In this document: in pieces, positions 1-10,920 of the stretch
Layout of the letters: each line of letters starts with the position of its first letter
Position numbering within the stretch: the stretch's first letter is position 1
Source of the DNA: Onthophagus taurus
Taxonomy: Eukaryota; Arthropoda; Insecta; Coleoptera; Scarabaeidae
Direction: 5' to 3'
Assembly: GCF_036711975.1 (NCBI RefSeq)
Contig: NC_091971.1
Location: 32,061,501-32,125,500, forward strand
DNA: 64,000 bases
The notes under the pieces: generated by a model
What the model was told of the DNA's origin: nothing
The model's input: the letters and a program-made list of their open reading frames with translations, nothing else
Database searches by the model: none
Made by a program: the position numbers and the translations under genes

Positions 1-185
1 GTGTGAATTCTGTTTTCGTTGGTGTGAAATCAAATTTCATTTGTATGAAATCTGTTTTCGCTAGTGTGAAATCAAATTTCATTTGTGTGAATTCTGTTTT
101 CGTTAGTGTGAAATCAAATTTCATTTGTATGAAATCTGTTTTCGCTAGTGTGAAATCATATTTCATAAGTGTGAAATCATACTGT
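1..185. repeat. 42/84-bp minisatellite
   Basis: Four consecutive 42-bp units start at 1, 43, 85 and 127, with a partial fifth from 169. Each unit joins a ~20-bp half containing CTGTTTTCG to a ~22-bp half containing GTGTGAAATCAAATTTCA. Odd and even units differ consistently (GTGTGAATTC versus GTATGAAATC), so the higher-order period is 84 bp. The array runs off the left edge. It stays open in one frame, but the product is only a short repetitive peptide and I do not call it a gene. Confidence 0.9.
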
Positions 186-490
186 AAAAGGTATAAAACA
201 AAACTGACATAACTGCCTTCTGACGGATAAATTGTGAGTTTGAAATGTGACGTTTTTCTGCACGTCGGGGGCACACCAGACCTATTTATTACTGACATAA
301 CCTCAAAATTGTCATTTTTTGAGTTGTGACACTATTCTCGCCGGGGTGCGATATGGTGAAGGCAGCTGCAGGTGATGATATAACTTGTGTGTCTTTTTTA
401 ATTTGCCCTAACTATTATGTTACAATTAGTTCTCGTATTTGCGGAGCTCAATATTCCCACAACGAGAACTTTTAAAGGGTGAACGTTTCT
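186..490. other. No gene seen
   Basis: Unique-looking AT-rich sequence between the minisatellite and a LINE fragment. I see no coding or structural signal. Confidence 0.5.
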
Positions 491-491
491 G

Positions 492-850
492 TTGGTAGAC
501 GTTATGCCTATTATGGATTTTTGTCCCCTGGTGTTCCCCATGACACGACATGTAGCTGATACTAGGAGATATCAACGCGAAAATTGGAAAGGAATGCTTA
601 ACCTTGTAATCAGCAACACATGCTTCGACTATAAAAGAATTCACAACGAAATCTGGAAAGTACCGGAAACCAGCGCTGCAGTCAAATAGATCATGTGCTT
701 GTATTAAAAAGAAGACCTTCCTCTATAACCGACGAAAAGACCAGACGGGCGACAAATTGTGACTCTGAGCACTACCTACTAATGGAATGCTTAAGACAAC
801 GCATCAACAATATGCAGATAATGAAAGGACTAATGAACAACAAGTAGAAT
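492..850 (+). pseudogene. Non-LTR retrotransposon endonuclease fragment
   Basis: The reading contains TCFDYKRIHNEIWK, a stop and a +1 frame change near 690, then QIDHVLVLKRRPSSITD and CDSEHYLL. This order matches the C-terminal half of the APE-type endonuclease of RTE-like LINEs, where the IDHVL and SDHYL blocks surround catalytic residues. Both frames carry stops, so it is a dead 5' or internal fragment. The exact clade is uncertain. Confidence 0.6.
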
Positions 851-1470
851 GTCACCAGGAACTGAATGCTTCTAGAGACAATTACCAAAGAGTCAAGGAG
901 CGAAATATGCTAAAGGAGAGAGAATAGATAAAACGCTAATGAGATCAAAGGAAGAAGAAGAAGAAGACTTTTCGAATGTGTACTGTGTTCTAGTTTATGA
1001 GAATAGAAGGTATTGTTTATGAACAGTTCATTTTGAGATTCATTAGATCTCTTCTTTTCTCCCAATGTACCTCTTCCGCTTTAGTCTTTACCTCTGTAAA
1101 TTAATATGTAGTTTTCGTGTTTACTATTCCCCTTTCAGTACTTGTTAGTCGCCGAGAGTGCGCTATTCTATTGAGCAATTAGATCAGAATTGTTTGATTT
1201 CTGTTGTTATAAAATGTTACGTTCAATATAGAATTATCAGTACTAATAATTACTTCTATTGTCAGAAGCGAATGTTGTTAGTTCTAGTTTTTCTAGTTTA
1301 CCACTGCCTTACCAGCGAACTCTTCTACTCTACCCGGGCTTTGTACCGTCAACAGTGGTGTTAGGCTACTCAATCCACCCCTCTTCCGCAATCAAATTAT
1401 CTTTCAATCAAATTCAAAGATAATTAATAATTAATCATGGCAAATAAAAAAGTATATAAATTCAAACAAA
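851..1470. other. No gene; short GAA run
   Basis: Holds a short GAA microsatellite near 948-968 and otherwise AT-rich sequence. Open stretches here lack recognisable domains. Confidence 0.5.
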
Positions 1471-1476
1471 TTTATT
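1471..1476 (-). terminator. Polyadenylation signal of cuticle gene 1
   Basis: AATAAA on the minus strand, about 55 bp past the stop codon of the cuticle protein gene. Confidence 0.6.
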
Positions 1477-1529
1477 GAAGAAAAAACAAGAACGTTATCA
1501 GAAAATCAACATCTTAAACAGCCATCAAT

Positions 1530-2095
1530 TTATTTGCGCGCTATTGGAGCTGCACTTGAAGGTGGCAACGAATTTAATAAATCTTGAATTTCTTTTGGTA
1601 CAGGTGGAGGTGTTGGTAAGTGAGATCCTTGAGGATGGAAGCCACTTTCGTCGGCAGTGTATCTAGAAAAATTTAATAGATTAATATATACAAACAATCA
1701 TTTTTCCAAGTGGTATACAATGCTACTTGCATAAACTATTTGAAGAATAGAATTTGAAGATAATGTTATATCTGAACTTACTGTAATTCTATTGCTGTGC
1801 CATCTGGAGCAGTATAAGAATAGGATCCGTTGATAACTTGTGCTTCAGCGGCTCCTTCTTTTTCCCCATCGACAGCTTTTCTTTCTCCTGGTGGAATTGG
1901 TTTAACAAATCCGGCTTGTTGTAATTTGATTCCATCGCCGGTCTCGTACGAATACGTGAAATTACCGTTTCCATTAAAATCACTATTTTGACTAACGATC
2001 GGAACCGGAGTTTGCGAAGGGGCCGAATCCGCCGCTGGATACCCAAGAGAAATTGCGGCCAATGTCGATAATAATAAAATAAGTTTAAAAGCCAT
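1530..2095 (-). CDS. RR-1 cuticle protein (chitin-binding type 4)
   Basis: Two coding exons, complement(join(1530..1662,1782..2095)), give 148 aa. The intron (1663-1781) has GTAAGT and TTCTAG borders. Residues 1-16 ([16 protein letters not shown]) form a secretion signal. After a Pro/Ser linker, the Rebers-Riddiford domain spans about residues 45-120. It includes [18 protein letters not shown], then [19 protein letters not shown] and [17 protein letters not shown], which is the RR-1 consensus of soft-cuticle proteins. The domain binds chitin in the extracellular matrix. I chose the ATG at 2095 because the signal peptide begins there; the reading upstream only has a TTG. A TATA box lies about 100 bp upstream. 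The C-terminus after LPTPPP is a short tail. Family identity is firm; tissue and stage are unknown. Confidence 0.93.
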
Positions 2096-2195
2096 TTTCT
2101 TTTTAGAAATATTTGTAAAACCAAAAGCAGCTGATTTTTCTTTCAAAGCTAAGAGTTGACGAACTGTTGTGATTTGGTGGAGTGAACATGCGAGT

Positions 2196-2207
2196 ATTTA
2201 TATCCCA
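2196..2207 (-). promoter_or_regulatory. TATA box of cuticle gene 1
   Basis: GGGATATAAATA on the minus strand, 101-112 bp upstream of the start codon. It predicts transcription starting near 2170 and a 5' UTR of about 75 bases. A strong TATA is usual for insect cuticle genes. Confidence 0.65.
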
Positions 2208-2748
2208 AAAAATTGTTTGCTATGACCGAATACTGTGTTAAGTAATTTAACCTTTCCCAATGGCGAGAATTTTTGTGTAGAGAAGTTGCATTGAAAAAAT
2301 TTATTTCTTCGCAAACATTGATTACGCTGTATGTAAACTGAGAAAAAACGTTAACCTACATTTTTAGCACTTTGCTCGTCGGCTACAACCCGGAAGGAAG
2401 ATGAGGATTGATAAGGTAGTGTAAATTAAAATCATTTATACATCTTAATTGTTTTAATTAACATTTTGTTGATTATTTGTTAAAACAATGTCTTTTTTTA
2501 TCTAATAAGTTTTCCTTGACCTATTAGGTAATAATTAAATAGATGTAAGCTGTTTATATATTACAAAGTATAAACATTATTAACATTTTTTCATCGATTG
2601 TTCATACATTGCGTAAATAAGTTGCAAAATTGTTTGAAGAACTGCTCCATACGCATCGAAATTTTATCAGACAAAAACACTGCAGTTAAAGAAAAATAAA
2701 GTTAATACAATAAAATAAATTAAAGAGATATAAATGTAAGCTAGTATA
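2208..2748. other. Upstream region, nothing recognised
   Basis: AT-rich sequence upstream of the cuticle gene. It could hold enhancers, but I recognise no element. Confidence 0.4.
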
Positions 2749-3294
2749 CAGGGTAATTCAAATTCGACCCCCACCATTAGGATCTCAGAAACATCATTTT
2801 TCAACTAAGTTTATGAATCTAGCCGTTTTAGTTTTTAAAATATGGCCGAAAAACAAAAAATGACTTTTTCGTTTTGCGCCTATAACTTCTTTATTATTCG
2901 TTTTCTCGTGAATCTGAAAAAACATTCTTAAGGCAACTTTTTATGAAGAATGTCATGATATAACTAGAAATTTTCTCCGATGTTTCGTTTTCGTGAAACT
3001 ATCATCAGGTTTATTTTTTCTTATGAACGCCATATTTGATTTTCACACCAAAAAATAGGATAAATAATTCTGATTTCAATGATATGTAGACGAAGACTAA
3101 TGCTGATTTAAGATGGCTTATACAAAGATTTACATTTTTTTTGGCCATATGTTAAAAACTAACACGGCTAGATTCAAAAACTTAGTTGAAAAATGATGAG
3201 CTCTAAGATATGCAACTTTACCTCTATTTAACCATTTTCTATCTCTTATGGTTTCTGAGATCCCAATGGTGGGGGTCGAGTTTGAATTACCCTG
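2749..3294. mobile_element. 546-bp MITE with TA duplication
   Basis: The ends begin CAGGGTAATTCAAA and are imperfect inverted repeats for about 45 bp (left 2749-2793, right 3249-3294). Both flanks are TA (2747-2748 and 3295-3296). There is no coding capacity. The TA target and CAGGGT end point to a Tc1/mariner-type non-autonomous element. It shares its terminal motif with the element at 57675-58261. Confidence 0.85.
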
Positions 3295-3814
3295 TATAAA
3301 GAGTCGTAAAATATTTATAATATTATTACTATTTCAATTGGTGAACCAATTGACCGTATTATACTTATATAATATTGCTTCTACTTTGGCATATATGTTT
3401 AGCGAGCTCACAAGAGTAAATTTAAAATTAGGTTCACGTCATTTCGATGGTCTAAATAATTAACCTGTTTAGTCCCTTTTGTCTAATTTTATAAGAGAGC
3501 AGAAAATGTTACAAAAACTAGAATCTAACACTAGAAACTTTCAGATTATGCCAGGTGACGTGTAACTCTGACCGTTGAAAGTGAAGATAGAAGGAATAGC
3601 AAGCTTATTCCACAATGTAAACGATGCTAAAAGAGACGCAATGAGACACGCCTGCCAAGCGTTAACAGTAAAATAGGGCACCCGGCTAGCTACAGAAGAT
3701 ACACAATAAAATAGCAAAATAGCAATGGAACTGCAGAAAATAAGACATAATGCTAAGACCAAGAATGTTACTGCTCAAGGACGACAAACTGTTCCGAATA
3801 TTATAAAACCTGGC
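3295..3814. other. No gene seen
   Basis: AT-rich spacer without recognisable coding sequence or repeat ends. Confidence 0.4.
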
Positions 3815-4340
3815 TTATTTTATCTCAGAGCATACAACAGAAACCGGCAAAATCAACCATTCCCATTTATGATGCAGATAATGCAGAGCATGCTGAAGAT
3901 ATTCGATCGAATCAATCACTAATATAAGACACGATAAATTCGAAGCTAGGGTAACGACTCTTTCCTGCCTCAATATTCCTTTCACCCTCTCCTCAAAACG
4001 CACCGTTTGCTTAGCCGCCCCCATCCTTATCTTATCTACCTTCATTTCCTCTCTGACTATATATCATGGAGTCTCCCTGACCAACTCCAACACCCACCTC
4101 CAGTACCTGATCTGCACATCCTCTAAGAGCCCTTGCTCCTTCCATCCCCATATCTCCACCCTATCCATACATCATAACGCTTTTTATCAAGCTTTTAAAC
4201 ATTATTTTTCTTTTTTTCACATATTTCCCAAATAACCTCTCGCTGCCAACAATTTAATATACCCGCTTGGCTTGTTGTTCTATTTAAATCTATATCCCAA
4301 GCATGTGTACTCCCTCACTTCCTCAATCACCCTCCCCTCT
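3815..4340 (-). pseudogene. LINE reverse-transcriptase C-terminal fragment
   Basis: Read on the minus strand, pieces include EYTCLGYRFK, SLIKSVMMYG, VQIRYWRWVLELVRETP, a stop, and EEMKVDKIRMGAAKQTVRFE. This is the order seen after the RT thumb in a LINE family common in insects (a KYLGY block, a VMMYGAEIWGWKE-like block, then a WVLG.RETP..IVREE block). Stops and frame changes break it throughout. Confidence 0.55.
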
Positions 4341-4455
4341 TTTCAGACTTATTGTTAGATGAACGAGTAGGCCAGAGAGTAAAGAAATAATATTTATTTA
4401 AACTTAAAGCTTAATTTTGTCTTTTCAATTTGACGGACAAATTGAAGTCATGATT

Positions 4456-4641
4456 CTAAAATAGTAGTCGACAAAGGGAACCATTAACACCATAATCTGC
4501 GATATCACACCGAGGAGATATAACCATAAATCTTTGACATCCAATGGAAGACCTGCAAAAACACAGTAACTGACATTTTTTGATAAATCCGAAAGGGCTA
4601 AAAAAAGAACTGCAGATATATTTGGCTACGCGACTATACAA
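4456..4641. other. Unassigned open stretch
   Basis: A 61-residue minus-strand open stretch, Cys- and Phe-rich, with no signal or domain I recognise. Probably chance or a transposon end. Confidence 0.2.
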
Positions 4642-4777
4642 GGTTTCCCAAAACTCCCGGGACGGAGCTATAAGTTTTGAACGCGTGAAGAAAAATATTT
4701 GAAAATTTGGGGATCACTAAAGGGTCATAAAAACTACATTCTTAGATAGTTTAGTAATGGACACTTAGTAATGGAAA

Positions 4778-5650
4778 AAGAAACACAATCCCATAAACCA
4801 AAACCCTATATCTTAATTCTTTCAAGAATTATGAGGGATTGACTACCAAATGGGAAAACAAAGTGTTTTCATGTTTTTTTGCATGTTTATTACGATTTTT
4901 ATAACAAATGTTCAAATTGTCGACCTTCTTCGGTCTCGCAATGACCCAACCGCTCATAAACCATCAGCAGCATATCCCTAGTGATATTGGCGGTTTCTTC
5001 AAATATGAGATTTTTCAAATCATTTATTGATTCTGGTTTTGTTGCATAAACTCTACTTTTCAGAAACCCTCAACAGAAAATATCCAATGGTGTTAGGCCA
5101 CTCAATTTCACCTGTTCAACGATTTGGAAACGTGTGGCTTAAAAAGTCTCTGACTGCGCTACTAAAATGTGGAGGAGCACCATCTTGTTGGAACCACTTA
5201 TCGTCAATACCATTAGGGCATACGGCACGTACACTTGCAATCACTTGATTTTCTAATAGTTGCAGATATCTGTCTCCGTCTAAATTTTCATTAATAAAAA
5301 ATGGACCAATTACATTCTCTCCCATAATACCAGCCCATGCAGTAATTTTCTGTGATGTCTGAGTATGATCTTCTCTTATTAAACGTGGATTTTCGTCACT
5401 CCAATCACGAGGGAACCACCACTATCACTAGGAATATGCTCCTGATGGTTCAAAATTCCATTTATGAGCGTTTGGGTCATTGCGAGGCCGAAGAAGGTCG
5501 ACAATTTGAACATTTGATACACCAATCGTAATAAACGTACAAAAAAACATGAAAACATTTTATTTTCCCATTTGGTAGTCAACACCTCATAATTCTTGAA
5601 AGAATTAAGATATCGGGTATTGGTTTATGGGGTTGTGTTTCAAAGGTCTA
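4778..5650. mobile_element. Mariner-like remnant with inverted copies of its own 3' end
   Basis: Two inverted arms, about 4778-4968 and 5458-5650, match at roughly nine in ten positions. Both contain the segment encoding the transposase C-terminus (FEHL) and the following UTR, including the palindrome TTCTTTCAAGAA. Between them lies the transposase core. The 5' part of the element is therefore replaced by an inverted duplicate of the 3' end. A transcript would fold into a hairpin of about 190 bp. Confidence 0.8.
4899..5404 (-). pseudogene. Mariner/Tc1-type transposase C-terminal half
   Basis: The minus strand reads WSDENPRLIREDHTQTSQ, ITAWAGIMGENVIGPFFI, then KWFQQDGAPPHFSSAVRDFL, and after a short gap the C-terminus ending GRQFEHLL before a stop at 4899. 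QQDGAPPH holds the second catalytic Asp of the DDE/D triad of IS630-Tc1-mariner transposases, and it is intact here. The usual RWIGRRG...SPDLTPLD segment is shortened and a frame change follows it. The N-terminal DNA-binding half is missing beyond 5404. A relative lies at 60028-61044. Confidence 0.8.
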
Positions 5651-6615
5651 GTGATATCGATAAGCTTTAACTTTATATTTGATAGTTGATTGTAATACAT
5701 TTGTTGAGGTTACGCTTCGTTGTTGTCAACACGAGCACGGTCTTAGCAGTAAATTAGTCAAATTTCAATTCTTTAGTTACTCAATATATGAGCCTATTAA
5801 ATTCTGATTTGGGGTTGTTTACGCAATGAAATGTTGGTTACAACACGGTATTCACTCTGCTGAAATTTATCTATAAATTACTTCATATAAAATTTTCGCA
5901 CCAATTAAAACATTTCTCTTTTTAATTTCTCCTTTATATTATGTTATTAACAATAACGTGCTTATTATAAAAAAAGAACTAGACGATACATACAATAAAC
6001 AACGACAATAAGAAATTTTTACCATGGAGGTTCTTTATAACTTTTTATATTTACCACTTTATACGCAGTTTATAAGATACTTATGTATCTGGTCAATACG
6101 AATAAAAAACAGTTATAATAACAAAATAATTAATAAACAAAAAAATGTAAATGTAGACCTAAACGTACGCAACCCAAACTACATAATAAAAAATAATTCA
6201 AAAACTCATAAACAGTCTAAACATACCCTCTTTGCATACAATAACATTTAACAATTCTCGACCTTATCAAGGTAGGTAAATAATCTTCTTTAATTACCCC
6301 TAATTGTCTTAGTCAATTTCTGTCAAATATACTATCATGTCCAAAAATGTTGCTGCACATGATATGTTAGAAATGACTGAAATGAGACACAAGAGATTTA
6401 TTTTTGTGTCTCAAATTTAAAACACTTTTTGATGTCAGCAACCTTCTAATTTTTTTAAAGTAACTTATTTGCCAGACCAGTCAATTAACATGGCTTTTTC
6501 TTATACTGAATAAATTTCACATTACACAACTAAAAGGACCTAACAAAATTACAAAAATTACAAAATAATAAACATAAGTCAAATTGAATGATAAGATTTA
6601 ACGTATTTTTAATTT
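5651..6615. other. No gene seen
   Basis: AT-rich sequence. Short open stretches here are Asn/Lys/Ile-rich and look like translated AT-rich DNA. Confidence 0.4.
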
Positions 6616-6619
6616 AAGT

Positions 6620-7262
6620 AGATGCCTTGTGGTAGTTTCCTGTCGATGTTCTTTTTTCTGAGGTCATATGGCTGTAGTACTTCCGTCTATTGTACGCGTT
6701 CGTGAAACCGGGAAGTCATTGTAGATATAAAGGCATACTGTCAATTTTTAATTCGTTGTATGGTTGATCATTAGAGATATACCACTAGGAGTCTACTGCT
6801 ATGCGTAATAGTTTGTTTTGTAATACCAGAACCGCCTTCAAATTCGATTTAGCCGAGTTTCCCCAGACAACGCAGGCATAGGTGATGAGTGGTCGAACGA
6901 GGGTTTTATAAATTAAGATAGTATTTTCGCATTTAAACCTTGTTCTTCTGTTTAACAAGGGATACAGTTGTTTCAACTTTCCGTAACCTTGATTTACTTT
7001 TTGAAGTATATGGTATTTCCAAGTTAATCTCGTGTCCAGGAGGTTTGTCCAAGTCGTTCCATCTAATCGTTTCTCCGTTAATTATTAATTCCGGTGGGCT
7101 TTTAATTCGTTTGAGTGTAAAATTTTTTGCGGTGCAGTTGGATGCATTTCTTGATATATTCCAAGACTTAAACCATTTGGCTAGGGTGTTAATAGTTATT
7201 TGAAAATTTTCAGTCGCATCCTCAAGATCAGAGCTTTGCTCTATTAAAGAGCAGGTTTCCAA
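6620..7262 (-). pseudogene. Jockey-type LINE RT fragment
   Basis: Minus strand: LAKWFKSWNISRNASN, KRIKSPPELIINGETIRWND, then after a frame change near 6950 KQLYPLLNRRTRFKCENTIL and YKTLVRPLITYACVVWG, followed by LQNKLLRIAVDS, a stop, and WYISNDQPYNELKI. This is the region after the RT catalytic site in Jockey-clade ORF2 (W...W.L..N..K through L.LYK..I.P...Y...W to the NKLLR/PWY block). The catalytic YADD part is lost. Confidence 0.75.
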
Positions 7263-8589
7263 TTAAGTAATGTGTTAAAGGAGTCAGATCATGTGGATGT
7301 GTGGACAAAGGAACCTTCAATGGACGTGTTATCAATTGAACGTGTCAAGAAAAATTTAATAGATTTAATTCTAGCTTTCCACAGTCAAAAAGGATACGAT
7401 ATTACTACGTTTTTGATTAAAAATTTACTGGACTCGTGATTTATACTGATTTATTCTGTTAGAGCATGCCTCTTCTATTTGCAAAGCGTCTGAGCACAGA
7501 AAAAAAAACACTTGGTAGTTAATTCGCTAACTAATTCAAGGCGACCCAAGCTAACAAAACAGACAAACAAATATAGGTATGTAGCACTTAATAAGTTTTG
7601 AAATTTGACCATTTAACCTTTAAACAGGAAATGACCTGTCATCTACACCCGCGATATGAAAAATCGATAACATACCTGTTAATGAGAAAAGTTACTCATT
7701 TGGGACAACCGAAACACTTTCATAACACCATCATGTGCTATCCTTTTGAATAAAATTCTACCTAGCAAATGCTGTGGACCTACACACAAGAAAATGTTAG
7801 TTAAATTTTGTTAAACATTACACATATACTTTTATTAATAATATTTAGATATGACATTTCACTAAAGAACGTTTCTTGCTGGTTGCATTTTCCAATAACG
7901 TTAATAGCATCACAAATTCATCGCATTTCAGAGGACCGCGATCGATGCGTTTTATATTAGTCGTTTTGCAAATATTGCAGAATTTAAACATATACGCAAC
8001 AACTCATTTTAAGTGTGTAAATGAAGAACATTTTAGAAATGGCATAATATAATCAGGAGTTATATTATTATGCAACCATACCTTGGTATTGCAGAAATAG
8101 TGATCTCTATAGGGACACGGAAATGGACATCGTTCTTCATGCCACACTCATGACTCTTCATGACTCTTGGGAAGTCATGAACAGCGACGTTTTCACTACG
8201 TTAATGTCGAAGCCATCCAAACCCTCGACAATACGAGCCAGATCAGACGACTCAAGAGGATTAAACCCTTCGAGCTGGTATAATTTGTGTTTGTACAAAA
8301 GCAGAGTACAGTGCTCGTGTACACGCTTAACATTTTCGGGCGTTTAGTTGTGAGATTTTCAAATCTTCAAATTTTACTAAATTGACTAGTACCTTTTTTC
8401 TGCTGTCATGAATCAAACTCAGGAACTTGTCAGCTTGGTTTGTCAGAAGTTTGCACTGGATAGAAATAATGGTAAGTCGAAAAATAAATCCAAAGTTTTG
8501 AGATCTTCGTGGGTTATATTATTTCATGATTCGTTTAGAAATGTGTCAAGATATTGAACCATTACCTGATCTAGAAATGGACCGGATGA
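7263..8589. other. No gene recognised
   Basis: Mostly AT-rich. Around 7290-7435 there is a short open plus-strand stretch (reading includes SIERVKKNLIDLILAFHSQK) that I cannot assign. A small CATGACTCTT duplication sits near 8150. Confidence 0.35.
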
Positions 8590-9748
8590 TACAGAAAGTG
8601 ACTCTCAATGTGCCCATAATATAGAATCAGAACAAATCAGAACTTCTAATTCTGACCTTCCCCGAAATGTCAACTTGAATGTCCCTGTGTTTCGTGGAAA
8701 AGACAAAGTAACGAAGTGACATTTTTCAGGTGCAAAATCTTTTGCTATATACGAAAATTTCATTGCAATGCTGGCAAGCATTCTGACTAGATTATGCAAT
8801 TCAAGAAATTGTCAACTTCATATCTGGCTGGGTTGAAAAAATGTTATCATGTGGAGCGATGATGGTACCGCCGTGAGTGCTTTCGTGCTACAATGTCAAT
8901 CAGGAGGTGTAACACATTAAGTGAAACGAGGTTTGATGACATCGCCACCAGATATCAGTATAAACAAATTGACAAGTTGTCTCCTACAAGAAAACAATTT
9001 GACGATTCGTTGACCGCTGTGGTAAGTTGCTCCACATCGGTCAACGAATTCGTTAACGAATATTTCACGGTCGATGTGATGCCACATACTTTCAGAGGCC
9101 ACCATAAGTTTCGTGATTATGTAGTTAAAGATTCAGCTAAGTATGGCGTCAAGATACATGGCTTGGTTGATGCCTGAACTTTCTATACCTCTGTGCCTTT
9201 GGGTGCAGAACTTGTAGCAAATCATAGAATAAACATTGTATATTATGAAAAATAAACCAAACGTAATGTTTGCCTTTTCATCTGGATATATTCTGGGTTT
9301 ATGTACTGAAAAAAAGGAAAGGATGAGCCCATGTTGTCAACTAGGCACGAAGACGATGCATTATATCCGGACACAGAAGAGGAATGGTTAAATTTAACTA
9401 TCTTGCAAAAGGGACAATTGATATCATCGATGAAATGAAAGAAAGATGAGTTTCGAGAATTAGTTGTCGTTGGCCTCTAACAGTTTACTTTTCGATGCAA
9501 ATAACAATGGTCAGTCACATTTTATAAATCGTTCAAGTATCACTAATCACTCAATCAATTTGCGAACAACAATAGCAATAATAGCTGGAATTTCAGACGA
9601 AAATTATAATCAACAAACAGGAAATGCTGGATTTTGCTACATGTGTCCTCGTATAAAGGAGGAGAGTTGCAGTTCTTGTATGCTACCAATTAGTCCAGAA
9701 CTCAGCATTCACATTTGCTCTAATTGCTTAGGTGTATCGAGAGTTTGA
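8590..9748 (+). pseudogene. Degenerate piggyBac transposase
   Basis: Blocks in family order, across several frames: KDKVTK followed by AKSFAIYENF (N-terminal core, 8690-8790), RRCNTLSETRFDDIATRYQ (8896-8955), FTVDVMPHTFRGHHKFRDYV (the region of the first catalytic Asp, about 9062-9125), AKYGVKIHGLVDA, then STRHEDDALYPDTEEE, YLAKGTIDIIDEMKER, ISCRWPL, and a Cys-rich tail FCYMCPRIKEESCSSC resembling the piggyBac C-terminal zinc finger. Many stops separate the pieces. No TTAA-flanked ends were found with confidence. Confidence 0.8.
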
Positions 9749-10555
9749 TTTATTTCAAGACTTTATTGTCTTCCAGCGTACCAATTTTTGTCGCGACTAT
9801 TTATTGTTACAAGAAGCAAAACGGTATATGCTGTAAAAAATCCTTAAATGCATTACATTATTTTTTTTATTGCTGGGAGTGTAAATAAATACTTTTCCTT
9901 CCCCATAACCCATAACCGAACATAACCCATTGCGGTTAAAGCTATAATATAAATCACTGGATTCATAAAAAGGCAATAAATTTTAGATGTAAAATTCAAC
10001 AAATTACAGTCAAATTAGTTTTATTTTTACGACCTAAATTTTATAATAATTAAAAACATTACAAGTGAGGTTATCAATCTGTATGGTATTAATTTTTCAA
10101 AAATTAATTTCATTTTTTTCAGATAATAAAGCAATATTATCTTCCTATTAAATACACAATATTGTGTTTTATTGACCGTAAAAAGCACGAGTAAATTAAT
10201 TTCTAACAGATATTTTAATTAAATAACTGTATTTTAATTTTAGCGCCATTTCCGATACCGTAAAGAAAGCAATTAAGTTGAAGGGTAACTCGAAATGTGT
10301 TGCAATTTGTGGTCAACCGTATTAAACTAACAAGGGAAGTGTCAGAAATGTGTCACACCGGTTTCGATGAAATTTAGTACAGTCATATAATGGACCAAAA
10401 TAAGGTTTACGTATGTTTTTATACGTGCGGTAAAAGCCCCTAAGCCGAGTTTTAGGAGTTGAAATCTACGCCCCAACTCCACAAGAAAATTAAGGAACTC
10501 AGGAATATTTCAGGAAGCACACGGTGAATGCTGAGAGAAGAATAGAACCCCATTA
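9749..10555. other. No gene seen
   Basis: AT-rich sequence between transposon fragments. A CATAACC-like short repeat lies near 9900-9930; nothing else is recognised. Confidence 0.4.
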
Positions 10556-10559
10556 ACAA

Positions 10560-10912
10560 AGTCAACATTTTGTTGACGACACTGTGGTATTGGACGACAG
10601 TATTTCACGTCTCCAAAACATGGTAAACCTCATCGCCACGCACAGTGCGCAATACGGCTTATTAAGGAATACTGCCAAGACTAAGATGATCGTGTTAAGG
10701 CGAATTAGCGACGAGAAACAAGAACAAGTGTCATCCGTGAAATGTTTTGGAGCTTTTATGAATGAAATAAGCGGTCTCCAAGAAAAAATCCTGTCACGAA
10801 TCAAGCAGATAAGAAGGAGATTTATCTCTATGATCCACTTGTACGTCTGGTGCGTTGCTATGCATTTCCCGCAATCAATCGCTAGAGAGTTACATCAATG
10901 CCATTGAGATGT
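10560..10912 (+). pseudogene. LINE RT fragment (FVDD active site)
   Basis: The reading TFVDDTVVLDDSISRLQNMV carries the RT motif (FVDD in place of YADD). It is followed by GLLRNTAKTKMIVLRR, a block with SVKCFGAFMNE, and SRIKQIRRRFISM. This corresponds to RTE/CR1-like LINE RT palm and thumb. The hAT element at 10921 sits right after it and may have been inserted into it. Confidence 0.65.
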
Positions 10913-10920
10913 ATCTATAC

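Noticed and set aside
1..185. CRISPR array
   Set aside because: Units are contiguous without unique spacers, and the context is a eukaryotic genome.
2096..2146. Upstream extension of the cuticle protein start
   Set aside because: Begins with TTG and adds 17 residues before a perfect signal peptide; the ATG at 2095 fits better.
4030..4350. Possible promoter or Pro/Ser-rich coding region in CT-rich sequence
   Set aside because: On the minus strand it reads as a LINE RT C-terminal region, which explains the composition.
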